Below, in pieces: positions 12,601 to 25,330 of a DNA stretch of 64,000 nt. Positions within the stretch are counted from its first letter, which is position 1; each line of letters begins with the position of its first letter. The stretch is from Papilionanthe hookeriana x Papilionanthe teres (Eukaryota; Streptophyta; Magnoliopsida; Asparagales; Orchidaceae), in the NCBI GenBank assembly GCA_022702705.1, contig CM040434.1:18519771-18583770 (forward strand). Direction: 5' to 3'. The translations under genes were made by a program, and so were the position numbers. The notes under the pieces are model-generated. The model saw only the letters and a program-made list of their open reading frames with translations, was not told the DNA's origin and did no database searches.

Positions 12601-13005
12601 TTTTAGAATTTGAGGTTTACTAAACCCTGAGACTTGTTTAGATTTACAAAACCCTAAGACTTATTTAGGTTTTTCTTCCAGAACAAAATTTTGGCCATAC
12701 CTTGATTTAACCGACAGCTCGGACACCATTGTCTTCTCCTTCGCTAGCGCTAGCACCGGAATTGTGTCTCGTGCGGTCGACCGACGAATATGGATAGCGA
12801 AACGACCGCAGGGTTCCAAAGAAGATGAACAGAGAAATGGCGGAAGGCGTTACGGGAAAGATGAAAATGTTTTTTGAACGACGGTCGGTTCGGGTTTCGA
12901 GCCAGGTCGCAATTAATTTTGATGTATTTAATTTTTTCTCTGGACGGGACCCACATTTGCCACGTGACGGATTACGTGGCGGACTGCCACGTGGAGGATT
13001 GTTAT

Positions 13006-13054
13006 TGGACTCCCCACGTAGAGCTACGTGCGGAGTCCTGATAGAAAAATTTTC
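13006..13054. repeat. Right terminal inverted repeat of the Ulp1 element
   Basis: CGTAGAGCTACGTGCGGAGT followed by CCTGATAG and AAAAATTTTC. It matches the right end of the foldback element at about 1888–1934. It contains the palindromic core CGTAGAGCTACG and sits next to several CCACGTGG-type words (12958–13000). Confidence 0.6.
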
Positions 13055-13622
13055 CCCACAAGGGAGATGATTAATGGATATGTAATGACGTAAAAATCAC
13101 AGGAATGCTTTCCCAGAATTTTTTCAGGAACAGAGACGATTCTATTGTAATGGGAGAAAAAAGGAACCCTATATTAGAGGTGTTAAAAGGAGCTTCTAAT
13201 TATTTATATATTAATAGATATGTTTGAACATAATATAGGTAAATAGTTATATTTTAAGTGTTGTGCGTGTAAATCGCCATAATTTCGAGAAATTATTGCA
13301 TACGAAGTATGCATGCAGTTCTGCGTGCGTAATAACTCTTCAATATTCTCTGTGATTTCGTACTTCATGATTATTGAGAGGTTATTGACAGATTATTGAG
13401 TTATTAATTCTAATAACCCCCAACCTCTCACAATCCTTCCCGGATTCATTTCATTCTTGTTCATAGGTTATTATAGAGGCATGGGGAGAGTTCATGGGAG
13501 CACGTATGTCCCTAATTTCATATCCCTCATTTCATACTGAGCCTTCATAAAAAATTCTCTAAACTGAGAAGTTTTCTGTCAATTTCGTCACACTTTCTAG
13601 CGGCCGAAGGGCGAACGAGCTA
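13055..13622 (+). promoter_or_regulatory. Upstream region of SURF2
   Basis: About 570 bp between the end of the Ulp1 element and the SURF2 start codon. The last 100 bp, ending GAACGAGCTAATGGC, look like a 5' UTR. A small stem (GCATAC-gaa-GTATGC, near 13298–13312) lies further upstream. No unambiguous TATA box was found. Confidence 0.45.
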
Positions 13623-16600
13623 ATGGCAGAGGGCGAAGGAGCAGTGAATAAAAAACCTTGCTCCGCCGCAAGAGTATCGAAGATCAAGAGCCAAAAGGTG
13701 GCGGGCAACGACCTTTTGGGCTCCCCGACCTTCACCGATCTCGGTAATGGTCGTTGGAGATGCGTGGAGACGGGACATGATCTTCCTGCTAGGGAAAAGG
13801 AATCTTACTCACTTTCCAAAGTCTGCCGCCTCGCTTTAATTGATGCTGCTCTTGCCAAGAAGAATCCCCTTCTCAATACGTTTAAACCCCACCCCGTCTC
13901 GAAGTATTCGAAGACTTCTCTACCCTTTCGAGTTTGAAACTTCCGTCTTTTAATCAGTGTTTACATATGACGTAGGTCTATGCTGGTTTGCAGTCTGACG
14001 GGGGATTGCATCAATAAGTCGGAGGAGCATTTATGGAAGCATATCAATGGGAGGCGGTTCCTTAAGAGACTAGGTTTTTTTTCATTTTTAAGCTGAGAAT
14101 CTATTACTTTGTGAAATAAAGTAGATTTATTGCTTTCAAGCGCACATATGATTTAGAATGCAAATAAGGCGAAATTTTTCAGAGCTACGGGTTTTGAGAA
14201 CATTCTGTTCGAAATATCACTTATGGTCAAGTGCAAAGTAGATTTTGTCTATATTCTTTGAAATAATTTCTTATGCAATGCTCCTCAAACTTTAATGTTT
14301 TGATAAACCCCGTTTTAATACTGTTATTAATTAAATCTAAATTTGAAAATTTTATCATCCACCGAATTTGATGAAACTAATGATTTCTCCTTTCATAAAT
14401 TTTAAATCCCGGAGTCAAATAAAATAATTTATTAGAATTTAATAAGATTTAATAGTTGACATGTCAAACAAATTTCCGGTTTTACCTCTCAGGATTTTCT
14501 ATAATTGGTTTTGCTGGATTTACTAAATCTTACTTGTTGCCAAACAACCCCATGAAATGGAGACATTTTAACACCTGAATCTACTTGACATTAAATACCT
14601 GTGGTCCCTCAAACTCAACACATTCTTAATGCATATGATTATGTTGCATTTATCTATAAGAGAAATTCAATGTGAAAGGAGGTGATGGACTGTCATCTTA
14701 TTTTCATGATATAAACTTTAGAGATAGAATTGAAATGTGCTGGCTTAAGTAGAACAAATGGCATTTTCTGAGGAGTGTAATGTTGGGGAATCTGTGGCTT
14801 TTTATGGCATATTGAATAGTGCTCATGTTGAAAATGTGTTGATTTTATTAGTTTGGAGAGATTATCTCTAATTTAAATATTTAGGCTTGCTAGGTTTCTT
14901 TGCATTTTAGGTGGAAGTTAAAAAGGTGTGCTTTGCTCCACAAATTACTATGCATTTGAGTTAATCATGCGACCATTATTATCCTTCAAATATATGATCT
15001 TGTGATTGACTTTTCCCAATTATTATTATTATTATTTATTATTTTTATTTTTTTGTTTATGCATGTGACAATGTTATGGTCAGAAGATGTCACTAAGCTC
15101 CTAATACTTGCTACAAATGATTACTTAATGAGTTGCTAGAATTTTACCTAATTTATTCGGTGTGTTCTGATGAACTTTACCTGCTGTAGAGAAAGTATGT
15201 AGGCCGAAATTAGATACAGGGAATGGCTTAGCAAAGTGAATTTAGGAATTTACATTTTAGAAGATGTTATTTAAGACAGTTATTTTGTCATTGTGGCTAC
15301 CAGAAACATATGATACTAAAATAGTTGTTAGGTTTAATATGTTCTTGTTAATTAGATCTCAAGCCTTTTTACCTTTAAGATTTGAATGAAATTATCATAG
15401 AAAATCAATTCACAATTTTGAAGTAATATGTTCTTAACATAAATAGAAATTTGAACCAAATAATTTGGACCAAAACCACCCAATTGAAAGATGAGGGATA
15501 ATCCGTTGTATTTTCATCAATTGTTCAAACATTGTATAGTTTGAACCTCTCCTGTGAGCAATTTGTTTGAAGGTCTCCTAGCATGTTTTATCGTGTAGTT
15601 GCTCTATCACCTTCACATGAACTTTTTTTCCACGAAAATTTCTTATATAAGTGACTCTCGACCTCACATTATGCTGCTCATCTCGCTGAACTTGATAGAT
15701 ATAGTGAACTTTAATTTTTGAACTACTTTACTTTCCTTTCTTGTGTCGTTTTCTCTTTGCCTTCCATTACCCACCTTCATAAAAAGACTAGTTTGAATGC
15801 TAGGATTAATCATGATATATGAATGTGGTTCGAATTGTCGGTTTGAAACTGAGGTATAAACTAAGTTAGAAAGAAGTTCAAACCCATAATATAACTAGTT
15901 TTAAATTGGTTCAATCCTGCAGTATGATGATTGAACTTGATTCTATCTGGTTTGAACCCATGTTTGAACTCGTTTTGAATTCAAAATATGGTGTTCAAGC
16001 TTGGTTCAATCCTCTATTGTCCATTCAAATCATGTTTGATCCTAGTTCGATCCTCAATTTCAAACCTAGAGTTCAAAATCTAGCTTCAACTGTGGATGAA
16101 TACTGATAAGTGTATGGAACAGGTTCAAGTTTAATGGTTATTGGGTTTGAACTATGTACTGCCATCATAAGGTGGTTCATAGATTTTTTTGATGTTTCGA
16201 ACCTATTGGCCTCCATGAACTTAACAATTGTTTGACTTGCTTTCAAAGCTTATTATTCTTATAGAGAGACATTACATATCTCGGGTTGTACATGGCGCTG
16301 TTGGTATAAGGGACAAAATAATAATGTAGTTTGAAAGTTGTAAATTGATTCAGATGGCAAAGAAGTCCCCTTGAAATAGTTTTTCAGTGCTCCTTCCCAC
16401 AATATTTTGGAGCATTGATTCATTAGTTGATCATAAGTAAGGTTGATGTTATATAGGATGAATGTTATTCCATTGTATCCAACATTAGATATAACAATAG
16501 AACATTTGATTTTATTGAATTTGCATTCATAACTAGATTGGCTTTTGTGAAATCTCCTAATGATAACAAGTTCAAGGAGATGACAAATAGTATAGGACTA

Positions 16601-19600
16601 ATAAGGATTTGAATAATAGGCACAACATTAATACTTTCAAGGAGTGCATTGAAAGAGAGCGAGAGAGGAGAGAGAGAGGATGTTTGAAAGTTCGGTTTAT
16701 ATTTGTCGTTGATGAAGTGCTATTGAATCATGAGAATAAAAATATTATTTCTATAGAGAACATCTATGATAAAAGAAAAATATGATTTTTTTTTTACTAT
16801 AGCCTATGTTCGAGGAAACATTGAAAGAGCTTAATAATTATTTGTTATATATTGATGTGGATATCAAAGATTGAGAAGAAATCCTCAATATAATACATCA
16901 TTACTCGGTATGCCATCTAGTATTTGGATTTTGAGACTAATCTGATAGTGGGAAAGGTGTGCAATGATTTTCTTGGAGAAAAATTTTTTAGGATGTTTTG
17001 AACGAAGATTTTTCATTGGCATTTTGTAATTAAGATTTAAGTTAGTTTCATGCAAATGTAATTTAAATATTATCTGTAATAAATTGGTGTATAATTTAAC
17101 TATATGTTACCTTTATATTCAATTAGTATTGTTATAGATAGTATGAACCGTACAGTGGAATATTTAGTTGTTGAGAATGAGTTTTGTAAGTCTATAACAT
17201 ATAATTCTCTTGAGCTTCTTTCAACGAAGCAGAAAGAGCCCCCACAAAGACTGATTAGTATGATAATCTTGAAAGATGAACATGTTGCAAAAGGATGATT
17301 TCTTTCTGCAAACATAGAAGATGAGCAATGTTTCAACAAGAAACTAGATGGACAACTTAAAAGAAAACCGTTCCCTCTTTTTTTCAAACACAACAATTGG
17401 TTTCTATTATGGAAGGAGAGTTATCAATTGGGGAAGGAGAGTCTCATATTTAACTTGTCATTCTAGCAAAAGCCACAAACTAAGAATTTTATGTGTTGTG
17501 GTTCCTCCTCGCCCGAACAAGATAGCAACAACTATTCTACTTAAAAACTTGAATGACTAGAATAATAGACAACTCAAAGGAAAGAGAGATTGATTGTGGC
17601 AGTGGGACTGTATTATGGTTCCAACAATTAAAAACATAAGCAATGTGACTGTGGTAACATAACCATTCCAATGCTTGATTTTTTTTGCTAATTGTTTAAT
17701 GTTTATATTTCTGCATTGTGGTTTAATGGAGAGGTTTATTTTTTGTATTTTTTCTTATTTTTTTATTTACTATATATTTTTTTATTTTCTTTTTAATTGG
17801 CACACAGTTGTATTATGTTTTTGATAAGAGAGCAGGTTTGGGGATACCCAAAGTTATTTAGAACTAATATCATCATTTTGAATGAATTATTTGATCAATA
17901 CTATAAATCAACACTTACCGTTTTTATTAAATAGAGGAAGTCGAATGCCTCTTTAGGTGGTTGTCGATGGCTTTGGAATATGTAATTAACTATGATGATT
18001 GATACATGTGGTATTGTAACGATGTATATTTCATATTATTTCCGATGAATTGGCTACATTTTCACCAAGTAGTTTGTAAGATTTATTGCTTAAGCAAATT
18101 ATTGCATTTTATGACTGACCCTTACTGTAACTTCTCTGTTTTTTTAGAGGAGATGATGAACTCTTTTTGCAAGTCTTTTGCACACTTGTTAGAATAATTT
18201 AAGTTCTCTGCACAGAATATATTGTATTCATACAATTGCTTACACCATCATCTTGGCAGTGGACGAGGAACAGTTTAGATGAGCTGCGAATGTTACAATA
18301 TAATGAACTCATGTTAGTATGAGATTATAATAAGTTTCGAATGCTTTATTTGCAATGAGAATTGTGGGGTGTTAACCATCCAACATACATATCACATTTA
18401 GAGGGAAAATATCCAAGAAGTTACAAATGTCATATTCAGTTCTTTATACAAACTTTTTGCAAACCCTTTTTTTTACTAACTTTAATCTTTCGCCTTGTCT
18501 TTATTTGGTAGTATTAATAACTGGAACCTTTTATAGAAACTTTTGATTAATCCATCAAACTTTTAAGATGTAAAAACTATAATACACATTCAAATAAAAA
18601 GTGAAACTATCATCTTACAAGATGATGGTGATCTTTAATCCTTTTATGCTATAACTTCGTTACACATCAATTGCATTTGGGTTGCATTGCTTTTTTTTTT
18701 TCCATTTTGAAAGTCTTGTATATTTCTTTTGGACAATCACTCTTCAACCTCACTAATGGAGGTCACACATTAAGCTCTTTTTTCATCTTGAATTTCTCAA
18801 TTATCCTTTCTATCGGATATATAATTTCAGACTTGAGTATAAAATCATGAACATAAGCTGACTTATTTAATGTATTTTCACACATTTGCAATTTAACCAA
18901 ATCATATATGTCTATCTATCTATCTATCTATCTATCTATATATATATATAATTCATATTCTACGAGACAATTCAGATGTATTTATTCTTAAACCATTTAA
19001 TTTGAATTTTACTTTATTCTGTAGAATAAAATTTAGGCTTAACTAAGATTAACTAAAAAAACCACATATTTGTAAAATTGTGCACTATTATTGACCTGTA
19101 GTTCTTAAAGTGTTTTATTTTTTTTCTTTGAAGATATCATTATAAACTTGCGAATTTATTTTTCTGAATCTGGTAAAACTAGGCAGCCATCTTCCTCTCT
19201 ATGTAAAGAGATTCTTGGCTCAGTTGTGAAGATCTCAAAGCTAACCTAGTGCACATCTTATAAGTGGAATGATTTCCTTTGAGAAAGATTTTCATTTACG
19301 GATTAATGGTTTCATTGAATTTTATTGCAATATTTTGTATTCACTGGCATCTGCTGTTACTAGTTTCATCATTCTCATGTTTTTTTTTTTCTTTCTGAAT
19401 ACTCATCTGCTAACAGAAGAAAAAGAATTAGAAAGGCTGGCATCACCAGAAAAAGTTGATCAAAATAAGGAGAGAAAAAAGAAGAAGTTTAGGTTGAAAG
19501 TATCTTCTGTCCAGAAGAACTGGAAACTTGAAGGTGATGGGAATGGTTCTTTGGCAAGGGATCCTGAGACTGAAAGCACTGATCCTGTTGGAGAGCGCTG

Positions 19601-20621
19601 GGACTCTGATGATGGACAAGATCTTTGGGAATCTCACTACACATCAGATCAACAAACAGAATCCGAGTATAACACTCCATCAGGTAAGACGAGGAATTAC
19701 AACAATAATGACGACAAAAATAACAACAACAAGCATGAATACTCTTTCTCCGTTGCGTCTTATTGAGTGCCATATTTTCATTTAATTCTAATAGATTAAG
19801 ATCAACTTTTATACAATATGCCCAATTCTTTTTTAGGTCTACCTATAGCTATCTTAAGATAATTTGAAATCCAAAAAATCTACTCCTAAACGGATCATCA
19901 GATGGTCAATGCTTAATGTCACCAAACCATCTAAGGCAACACTCTCTAATTTTGTCCACCACTGGAGCTACACCAACCCTAATATTCATTTCACATTTTG
20001 CCTCTAAGTGTCAAGACACACTCATCCACTTAAGCATTCTCAACAACACTGAATTTTGTTTTATACTTCTCTTTTAAAGGCCAACATTCTGCGCCATAGA
20101 GCATTGCAGATCTCACCATCTTATAAAATTTCCTTTCAGTCTAAGCAGTACTTTTTAATCACACAATAGGCCTGAAGCAAGATAAGGATGTTCATGGAAA
20201 GAATATATTTTCTTGAATAATGATCGCAAACCTTTGGTATGTTGCTTATTTCCAAAGCATTTGCTTGTTTGTGACAATGTTTTTTTACTGCAACCATGCC
20301 ATATTCATATAAATTAGAATTTTGTTCTGTAAATTGTTACATTAACTTTCTAGCTTGAGTTAAAAAAGAGTTGCTCAAATAAATTTACAAAAGACAAATT
20401 CGGATCCACCATACTTCCATTAGCTTGAGGTAAAGAAGAGTTACTAAAATAAATTCACAAAAGACAAATTGGTGTCCCACCATGCTTAAGTGGCTCAATC
20501 ACATACTTCCCAGTGAAAGTGTATTAAATTTTCTCGTTTTTATTGTGTCGTCTAAGCAAAGCGGACTCCTACTTAATTTTGTGTAGTTTGTTTGGAGGGG
20601 TGCTAAAGGAATAATGTAAAT

Positions 20622-20655
<34 letters not shown>

Positions 20656-20895
20656 CATTCATTAAGTTCTTTTATAAGTGATGTTTTAATCTTGTGTTCT
20701 GCATTGGATGTAGTGTTGAATGAGGTAGAGTCAATGGAGCTCGCCGTGTGGTATGTGCAACTCTCATTTTCCTTTCGAACTTTTGCTATTTGTTCTTGTA
20801 ATCTCTTACCGTCGATTTGCAGTACCAAACGTTTATCAATTGCTGTGGGTCCAAATAGCTTTGCCAGAAGAAAGAAGAAGATGAAGAAAACTTAG
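13623..20895 (+). CDS. SURF2: Surfeit locus protein 2 homologue, five exons
   Basis: Exons: 13623–13903, 13976–14073, 19417–19683, 20714–20750 and 20823–20895. All introns are GT–AG and phases join cleanly, giving 251 residues. Family hallmarks: SPTFTDLGNGRWRCVETGHD and LIDAALAKKNPLLNTFKPHP in exon 1, CSLTGDCINKSEEHLWKHIN in exon 2, a Lys-rich stretch and VGERWDSDDGQDLW in exon 3, and TKRLSIAVGPNSFARRKKK at the end. SURF2 proteins are small, basic and nuclear/nucleolar; the human protein is linked to ribosome biogenesis, while the plant role is poorly known. Exon 4 is only 37 nt and was placed by phase and sequence logic, so it is the least certain part. Intron 2 is about 5.3 kb, unusually long. 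The start is the first ATG after a short GC-richer leader. No stops interrupt the model. Confidence 0.88.
14074..19416 (+). other. Large intron 2 of SURF2
   Basis: A 5343-bp intron bounded by GTTTTTTTTC and CTAACAG, joining codon G|AA. It contains no gene I can support. It holds a TTGAAC-rich cryptic repeat zone (about 15830–16150), a GA-rich patch (16650–16680) and a TCTA/TA microsatellite (18911–18950). Short ORFs at 17104–17560 resemble no family I recognise. Confidence 0.75.
18911..18950. repeat. (TCTA)n/(TA)n microsatellite
   Basis: Seven TCTA units followed by TA dinucleotides, inside SURF2 intron 2. Confidence 0.9.
19890..20145 (-). mobile_element. LINE (L1-type) ORF2 C-terminal fragment
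   Basis: The minus-strand translation gives KFYKMVRSAMLYGAECWPLK and, after frame breaks, GVAPVVDKIRECCLRWFG. These are the familiar C-terminal strings of plant L1-type LINE reverse transcriptase ORFs (AMLYG.ECW…VGVAP…LRWFGH). It lies in intron 3 of SURF2, opposite to the gene, and is clearly decayed with an in-frame stop. Confidence 0.75.
20622..20653. repeat. (AG)n microsatellite
   Basis: About 15 AG units in SURF2 intron 3, roughly 60 bp upstream of the 37-nt exon 4. Confidence 0.9.
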
Positions 20896-23800
20896 ACCTT
20901 CGCCACTTCACTATGTCTTTTCTGCATGATCTCTGGTATTTGATCTAGCTTAATGAGTCTGATTGCTATTTTCCAAATATATGCACTGTAGAGAATTCAG
21001 AAGTTTATATAGTTTCATTCCTGATGAAGTTTTTGTTTGATGGGGATGGAAGCTTCTGTTTCAATTCAAGCTCAAATGCACACATTTAAAAACTTTTGTC
21101 TAATAGCTAAATTTTATGGTGAAAATGTAGTAAAATTTTACCTGATTCAAAAGTTCTAGCTGTATTGTAATCCGTGTATCAAAAAGTATTTGAAATGTTA
21201 AAAGAGATTTTTATAGAGTTTAGAATTTTTTAATGCCGGATTCAAATGTGAAAAGAGCCTTGTTTGATTTTTTTTTTCTGACTTTTGTTTAGTCCAACTT
21301 TGTTTGTCCAATTATTGAAGTATTTATTGTTTGTTGAATCGGGCATAGCATTGTTTGTTGAATCCGGCATAGCATTTGGTCTTCTTTGGGATGAATGCGA
21401 CCATAGCATTGTTTGTTGTGCTGTCTTGGTTGTGAAGCGTGAAGTTTTTTATTTTATTTATTTATTTATTTATTTATTTGAAGAGTAAATGTTACGATGC
21501 AAGTAACATGCCATTTAGGCGAAAAATTATTACGTCCCGACTTCGGATGCATCCGGAGTTCAATGATCGGGCGTCACGTGTTAAGTGGTCCACACCGCTT
21601 TTAACACTGATTAATGCTTGCAGTGGGGCTTATTTGACACGTGGTGTCCTACTATTGGAATTCGTATGCAAATTACGTCTGGAGTATCGATGTAATATTT
21701 TTTCATTTAGGCCTTGTTTGTAGCAGATTATCTGTACCTCCAAATTCTTTTAAAATCCATGTTCGTCCAATTGGAGGAGGCTAGTTGCGATCAGGAACTG
21801 TGAAAATTTGTCGTTCTCTTGAAAGAACTTCAGAAGACAAGCGTCTCTCTCCGCCTCACCAAATGAAAAAAAAAAATTCAGGCGTCGTTCAGTCCCACCA
21901 AATAGAACTTTATTGCCTTCTCAAATGAAGCCATACAGTGAAGTGAAGCAGGCATGTAAATATATATATATTTTATTTCTTTCTCTTGAGAGACTTGAAA
22001 ATTGGATCTCCATGGTAAGGGGTAATTTTGCAACTAGTCTTTTCTTTTTTTTTTTTTTCTTTTTTTTTTTTAGTGTGGCAATTACACAGACCACGCCAAA
22101 CTTACTATTGACAAATCAACCACCCTCTTTCATTATATTTCAAATTCTCAAGGGTGTAAACAAGCCGAGTTTGAGCGAGCCTACGCTCGGCATGTCTGCT
22201 CGTTAGAAATATCACAGTTCTTATTCAACTCATTTATATATCGAGCGTAAAATTTTATCCGTGTTTGACTCTGTTTATTTTAGCGAGGAGCATGAGCTCG
22301 TTGCAAATGAGCTGATTTGACATCCAGTAGGATGTCAGATCTTATTATTTACATTAAAAAATAATTTAAATTGACTGATATATTTTTATTTTATTTTTTA
22401 ATTAATAATTTTAATTGATTTTAACTTTTTGTAGTTTTGTAGTCAATCAAAATATTTAAAAATAATACTCATTAATTATATATATAAATATAATCTAATT
22501 ATTTTGATCCAATGCAATGCTTTTGATATATTGAGCGTAAAAAAAATTATTCGTGTTTTGTTTGTTTGTTAAGTGAACGAATTTAACACGAGTTATGTAA
22601 CGAACTGAACAAGAACATGAGTTGTTAGTAAACAAATCATTTTGACAACCTTACTACCAAATATCAAAACTCATAGCAAAACCCCAACTAATATTTTTCA
22701 TTTTTATCAAGTCCTCTATAGTCTGATTGTGGCTCATAAATACAGCGGTTTAGTAGTTCAAAAAATTATTGTGGTGGTTAGTTTATAAATATCAATGTTT
22801 TGTTTATATGTAATTATTCCTTTTTCTATGGCATTTCATGGTTCAAAACAACAGCAGGTTAGACTTTTTTGAAGTGTTTCGTGTGTGCAACCAATTTGTT
22901 TAATCTTAGAAAAAGTTACATGATGTCAATAAAAAAAGCAGGACAAGTAAGAAAGATTGCAATTTCGATCTATAGGTTGAATTATAACATCTACGGGCAA
23001 AGCCGAAAACAAGCAAGCAAGCACCCAACAGAAAATAACCAGAGTAGGAGAATAAAACAAATAGAGAAGCATGTTGATCATTAATGAATTATGTAACCAG
23101 TATAGCCAAGAAAATAAGCTCCAGCATAGATCCCAGGACAAATAACAGGTAGATGAAGAGAATGGTAACTAGTTGGATACCAATGAAAGTAGAATGCAAG
23201 GGCCATAGCACTGAACAACCACACAAATGAGGTTAGAGTGAATATAGGCTCCTGATATAAAGAGGGATTTTCAATTTAAATTTTCATATCCTACTTTTTT
23301 CGCCTAACGACTGTTTTTAGAAGGATGCCAAATGTAGTGAGATGTTATATGAACTAAGAGAAAATTTTTTTTAGTGAGATTGCATTTTAAAGTTTCAATA
23401 TGGTTGGATCTTAAATTGACCTGTGGATCACGCCTAAGGAATAAAGCGTTAGTAGGATCAAAGTAAAGAGAAAAAAAATTTGAGCACTCTATTTATAGTC
23501 TATGGGTAGGATTTATAAGTTACATGATTGTCTCCTATTAAAGAGAAAATAAAATTTTTGATTTGAGATTTATTTTAGATGTACCAACATTGATTTAATT
23601 TGTAAGTTACATGATTATCTCTTATTAATTTATAAAATTATTGATTTGAGCACTCTATTTTTTTTTTATCTTGAAGATTTTTAATCACTGTAATCCAACA
23701 ATCAGCCTACCTTGGTCTCTGTCTATATGGAAGTACCTCATCTTGAGCTAATCTTTGAGATGGAAGTGACTGGGTGCTGATGCTGTCATGCGGGGTTTGT

Positions 23801-24431
23801 CAGGTAATTCACTCTCTTCATTCGGTCGGCATATGAGACCAATCAATCATTTTTATGAATAATCTATGGTCTTTATGTACTTTATCATTTCTCCTCAAGA
23901 TTCGTGCATGCATGTTCTTGATGTACATAATTAATTCTCGATTCTCTTCTTTAAAAGTAACGTTGCCAAAAGAACAATGGAATTAAATAACATGTGTTCA
24001 TATAATGAGGAATAAAAATCGTAAGAGTTTACTCATTTAATTTTGTGTCCCTTTTTCCTATAAATAGGGCTCTGAGTGCGCTTTTCTGTTTTCCCACATG
24101 CCCTACATCTTCTTGTGAGTAAGCCATCCAGATATATAGAGTTTCAAACAAACCAGTAAGTGAGGAAGCCTTACTGAAGGCTTTTGGCCTCCCAATTTCT
24201 AGAACCTACCTGCTGGAGACAAAAGAAAAAAGAAACCTGATAACTCTCAACCACTTCTTAAGAAAAAGGTAAGAGAAAAGTAGCATCCGTTTGAGAAAAG
24301 GAAAGGGGATGAGAAGAAAATGGTCAGTGAAAAAAGGGTCAGCTAAATAGATAAAACTAGTCAAGCAACCAACCACAAAACTACCTTGTGAGGAAAATGT
24401 TAGTGAATAGTCTGACTTAACACAACTTGTA
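20896..24431. other. AT-rich non-coding DNA downstream of SURF2
   Basis: Contains the SURF2 3' region, a 27-bp tandem duplication (TTGTTTGTTGAATC(G/C)GGCAT, near 21328 and 21355), a TTTA microsatellite (21448–21480), poly-T near 22044–22071, and a CGAGC-rich block (22160–22330) resembling a common plant dispersed repeat. No gene found. Short ORFs are not supported by composition or similarity. Confidence 0.5.
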
Positions 24432-25330
24432 GTGAGGAGTCGAAAGAAGGAAAGCTATTGGACCCTGTATCGCGTCGTCAGCGTCCAACCCATGTACCTT
24501 CTCAAGAGAGGGAGCCTTCAGAAACGATTGCGCAATTTTCACCACCGGAATTCACTCTGCTTAACTCTCAGAAGTGATGTTCCTCCAAGAGCAGATGATC
24601 CGCTTGTCGCTTAGCCGACGAGGCTATGCAGACTAAGACTCCACCAGTGGAATATGTTCCTCCTCAACCACCGACTGAGAAGGATCTTCACGATGGTGCA
24701 CATTCGCTTGTCGCAAAGAGTTTCCGTTCATCGAAAATAGGCTGAATGATTGGTAACTTTATAGTTCTTTTTTTTTTCTACTTTTTTATTTACCATTGTA
24801 ATGCAAGATTAATTACTGCAGATGAAATTGTGGCCAACATTGACTCCCCAACCCCAACAACAGCACAGGAAATTGACCTTGCAGAGCAGGTCGGTCCCTC
24901 TGTTCGAGTCGCGGATGGAGTATCTACTCCAGTACCTATTTTAGTTTTGACGCCTCTACCGGCTGACTCGAAGGGGGAGAAAAACGACTCATAGGAGTCT
25001 CATGGGTCATTGGTTTGTCGTATGGAAAAGACCATGGACTCCCTTGCTCAGGCTGCTGATCTCCAATGAGAAGCTACCCTCATGCATCTTCGAGAGGAGT
25101 TAGGATTTGTATACGCAGATATGGAGGATCTTCAAACCTCAAGTTACTAAAGTGGAGGTTCACTAGGCCAAAGTCGCGGACATGGAAGCACTCTGAACCC
25201 AAGTAATAGACTCGGTAGCTCTCCAGACTGAGGTGGTGAATCTGAGGGATGAACTGGCTGAATTTTGGTTGGCCAATTTAACTTTTAATATATGTGCAGA
25301 AGAAAAAATAATGAAATATAAATTTAGTGG
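24432..25330 (+). pseudogene. Degraded ORF, probably transposon-derived coiled-coil protein
   Basis: Coding-like plus-strand segments broken by stops. They include a Pro-rich run near 24640–24690 (VEYVPPQPPTEKDLHDG), a piece starting ADEIVANIDSPTPTTAQEID (24818–24994), and a later coiled-coil-like segment with MHLREELGFVYADMEDLQ (about 25080–25140). The pattern of a Pro/Ser-rich linker and heptad-like helices is common in plant retroelement gag-like ORFs, but no domain is diagnostic. Function unknown. Confidence 0.35.

Larger units (their letters stand above)
6966..13054 (-). mobile_element. Mutator-like element carrying a Ulp1-type protease gene
   Basis: The right end (13006–13054) has the terminal block CGTAGAGCTACGTGCGGAGT followed by CCTGATAGAAAAATTTTC, nearly identical to the terminus of the 1546–1934 foldback element. 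Arrays of AATAACAC-type words lie on both sides of the gene (about 6970–7570 and 11650–12600), as expected for subterminal repeats. The interior (8382–11638) encodes a Ulp1/C48 protease-like gene; plant Mutator-like elements of the Kaonashi type are known to carry such domains. No transposase was found. No matching left terminal inverted repeat or target duplication was recognised, so the left edge, placed where the retrotransposon homology stops, is uncertain. Confidence 0.65.

Noticed and set aside
17104..17560. Overlapping ORFs in SURF2 intron 2
   Set aside because: No family recognised, both strands open, AT-rich composition; probably decayed repeat.
19489..19773. Minus-strand ORF of 94 residues
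   Set aside because: Antisense to SURF2 exon 3, with no independent support.
22148..22660. Possible hAT-type MITE (AGGGTGTAAACAAG … TTTTGACAACCTTAC)
   Set aside because: The ends are only loosely inverted and no 8-bp target duplication was found.
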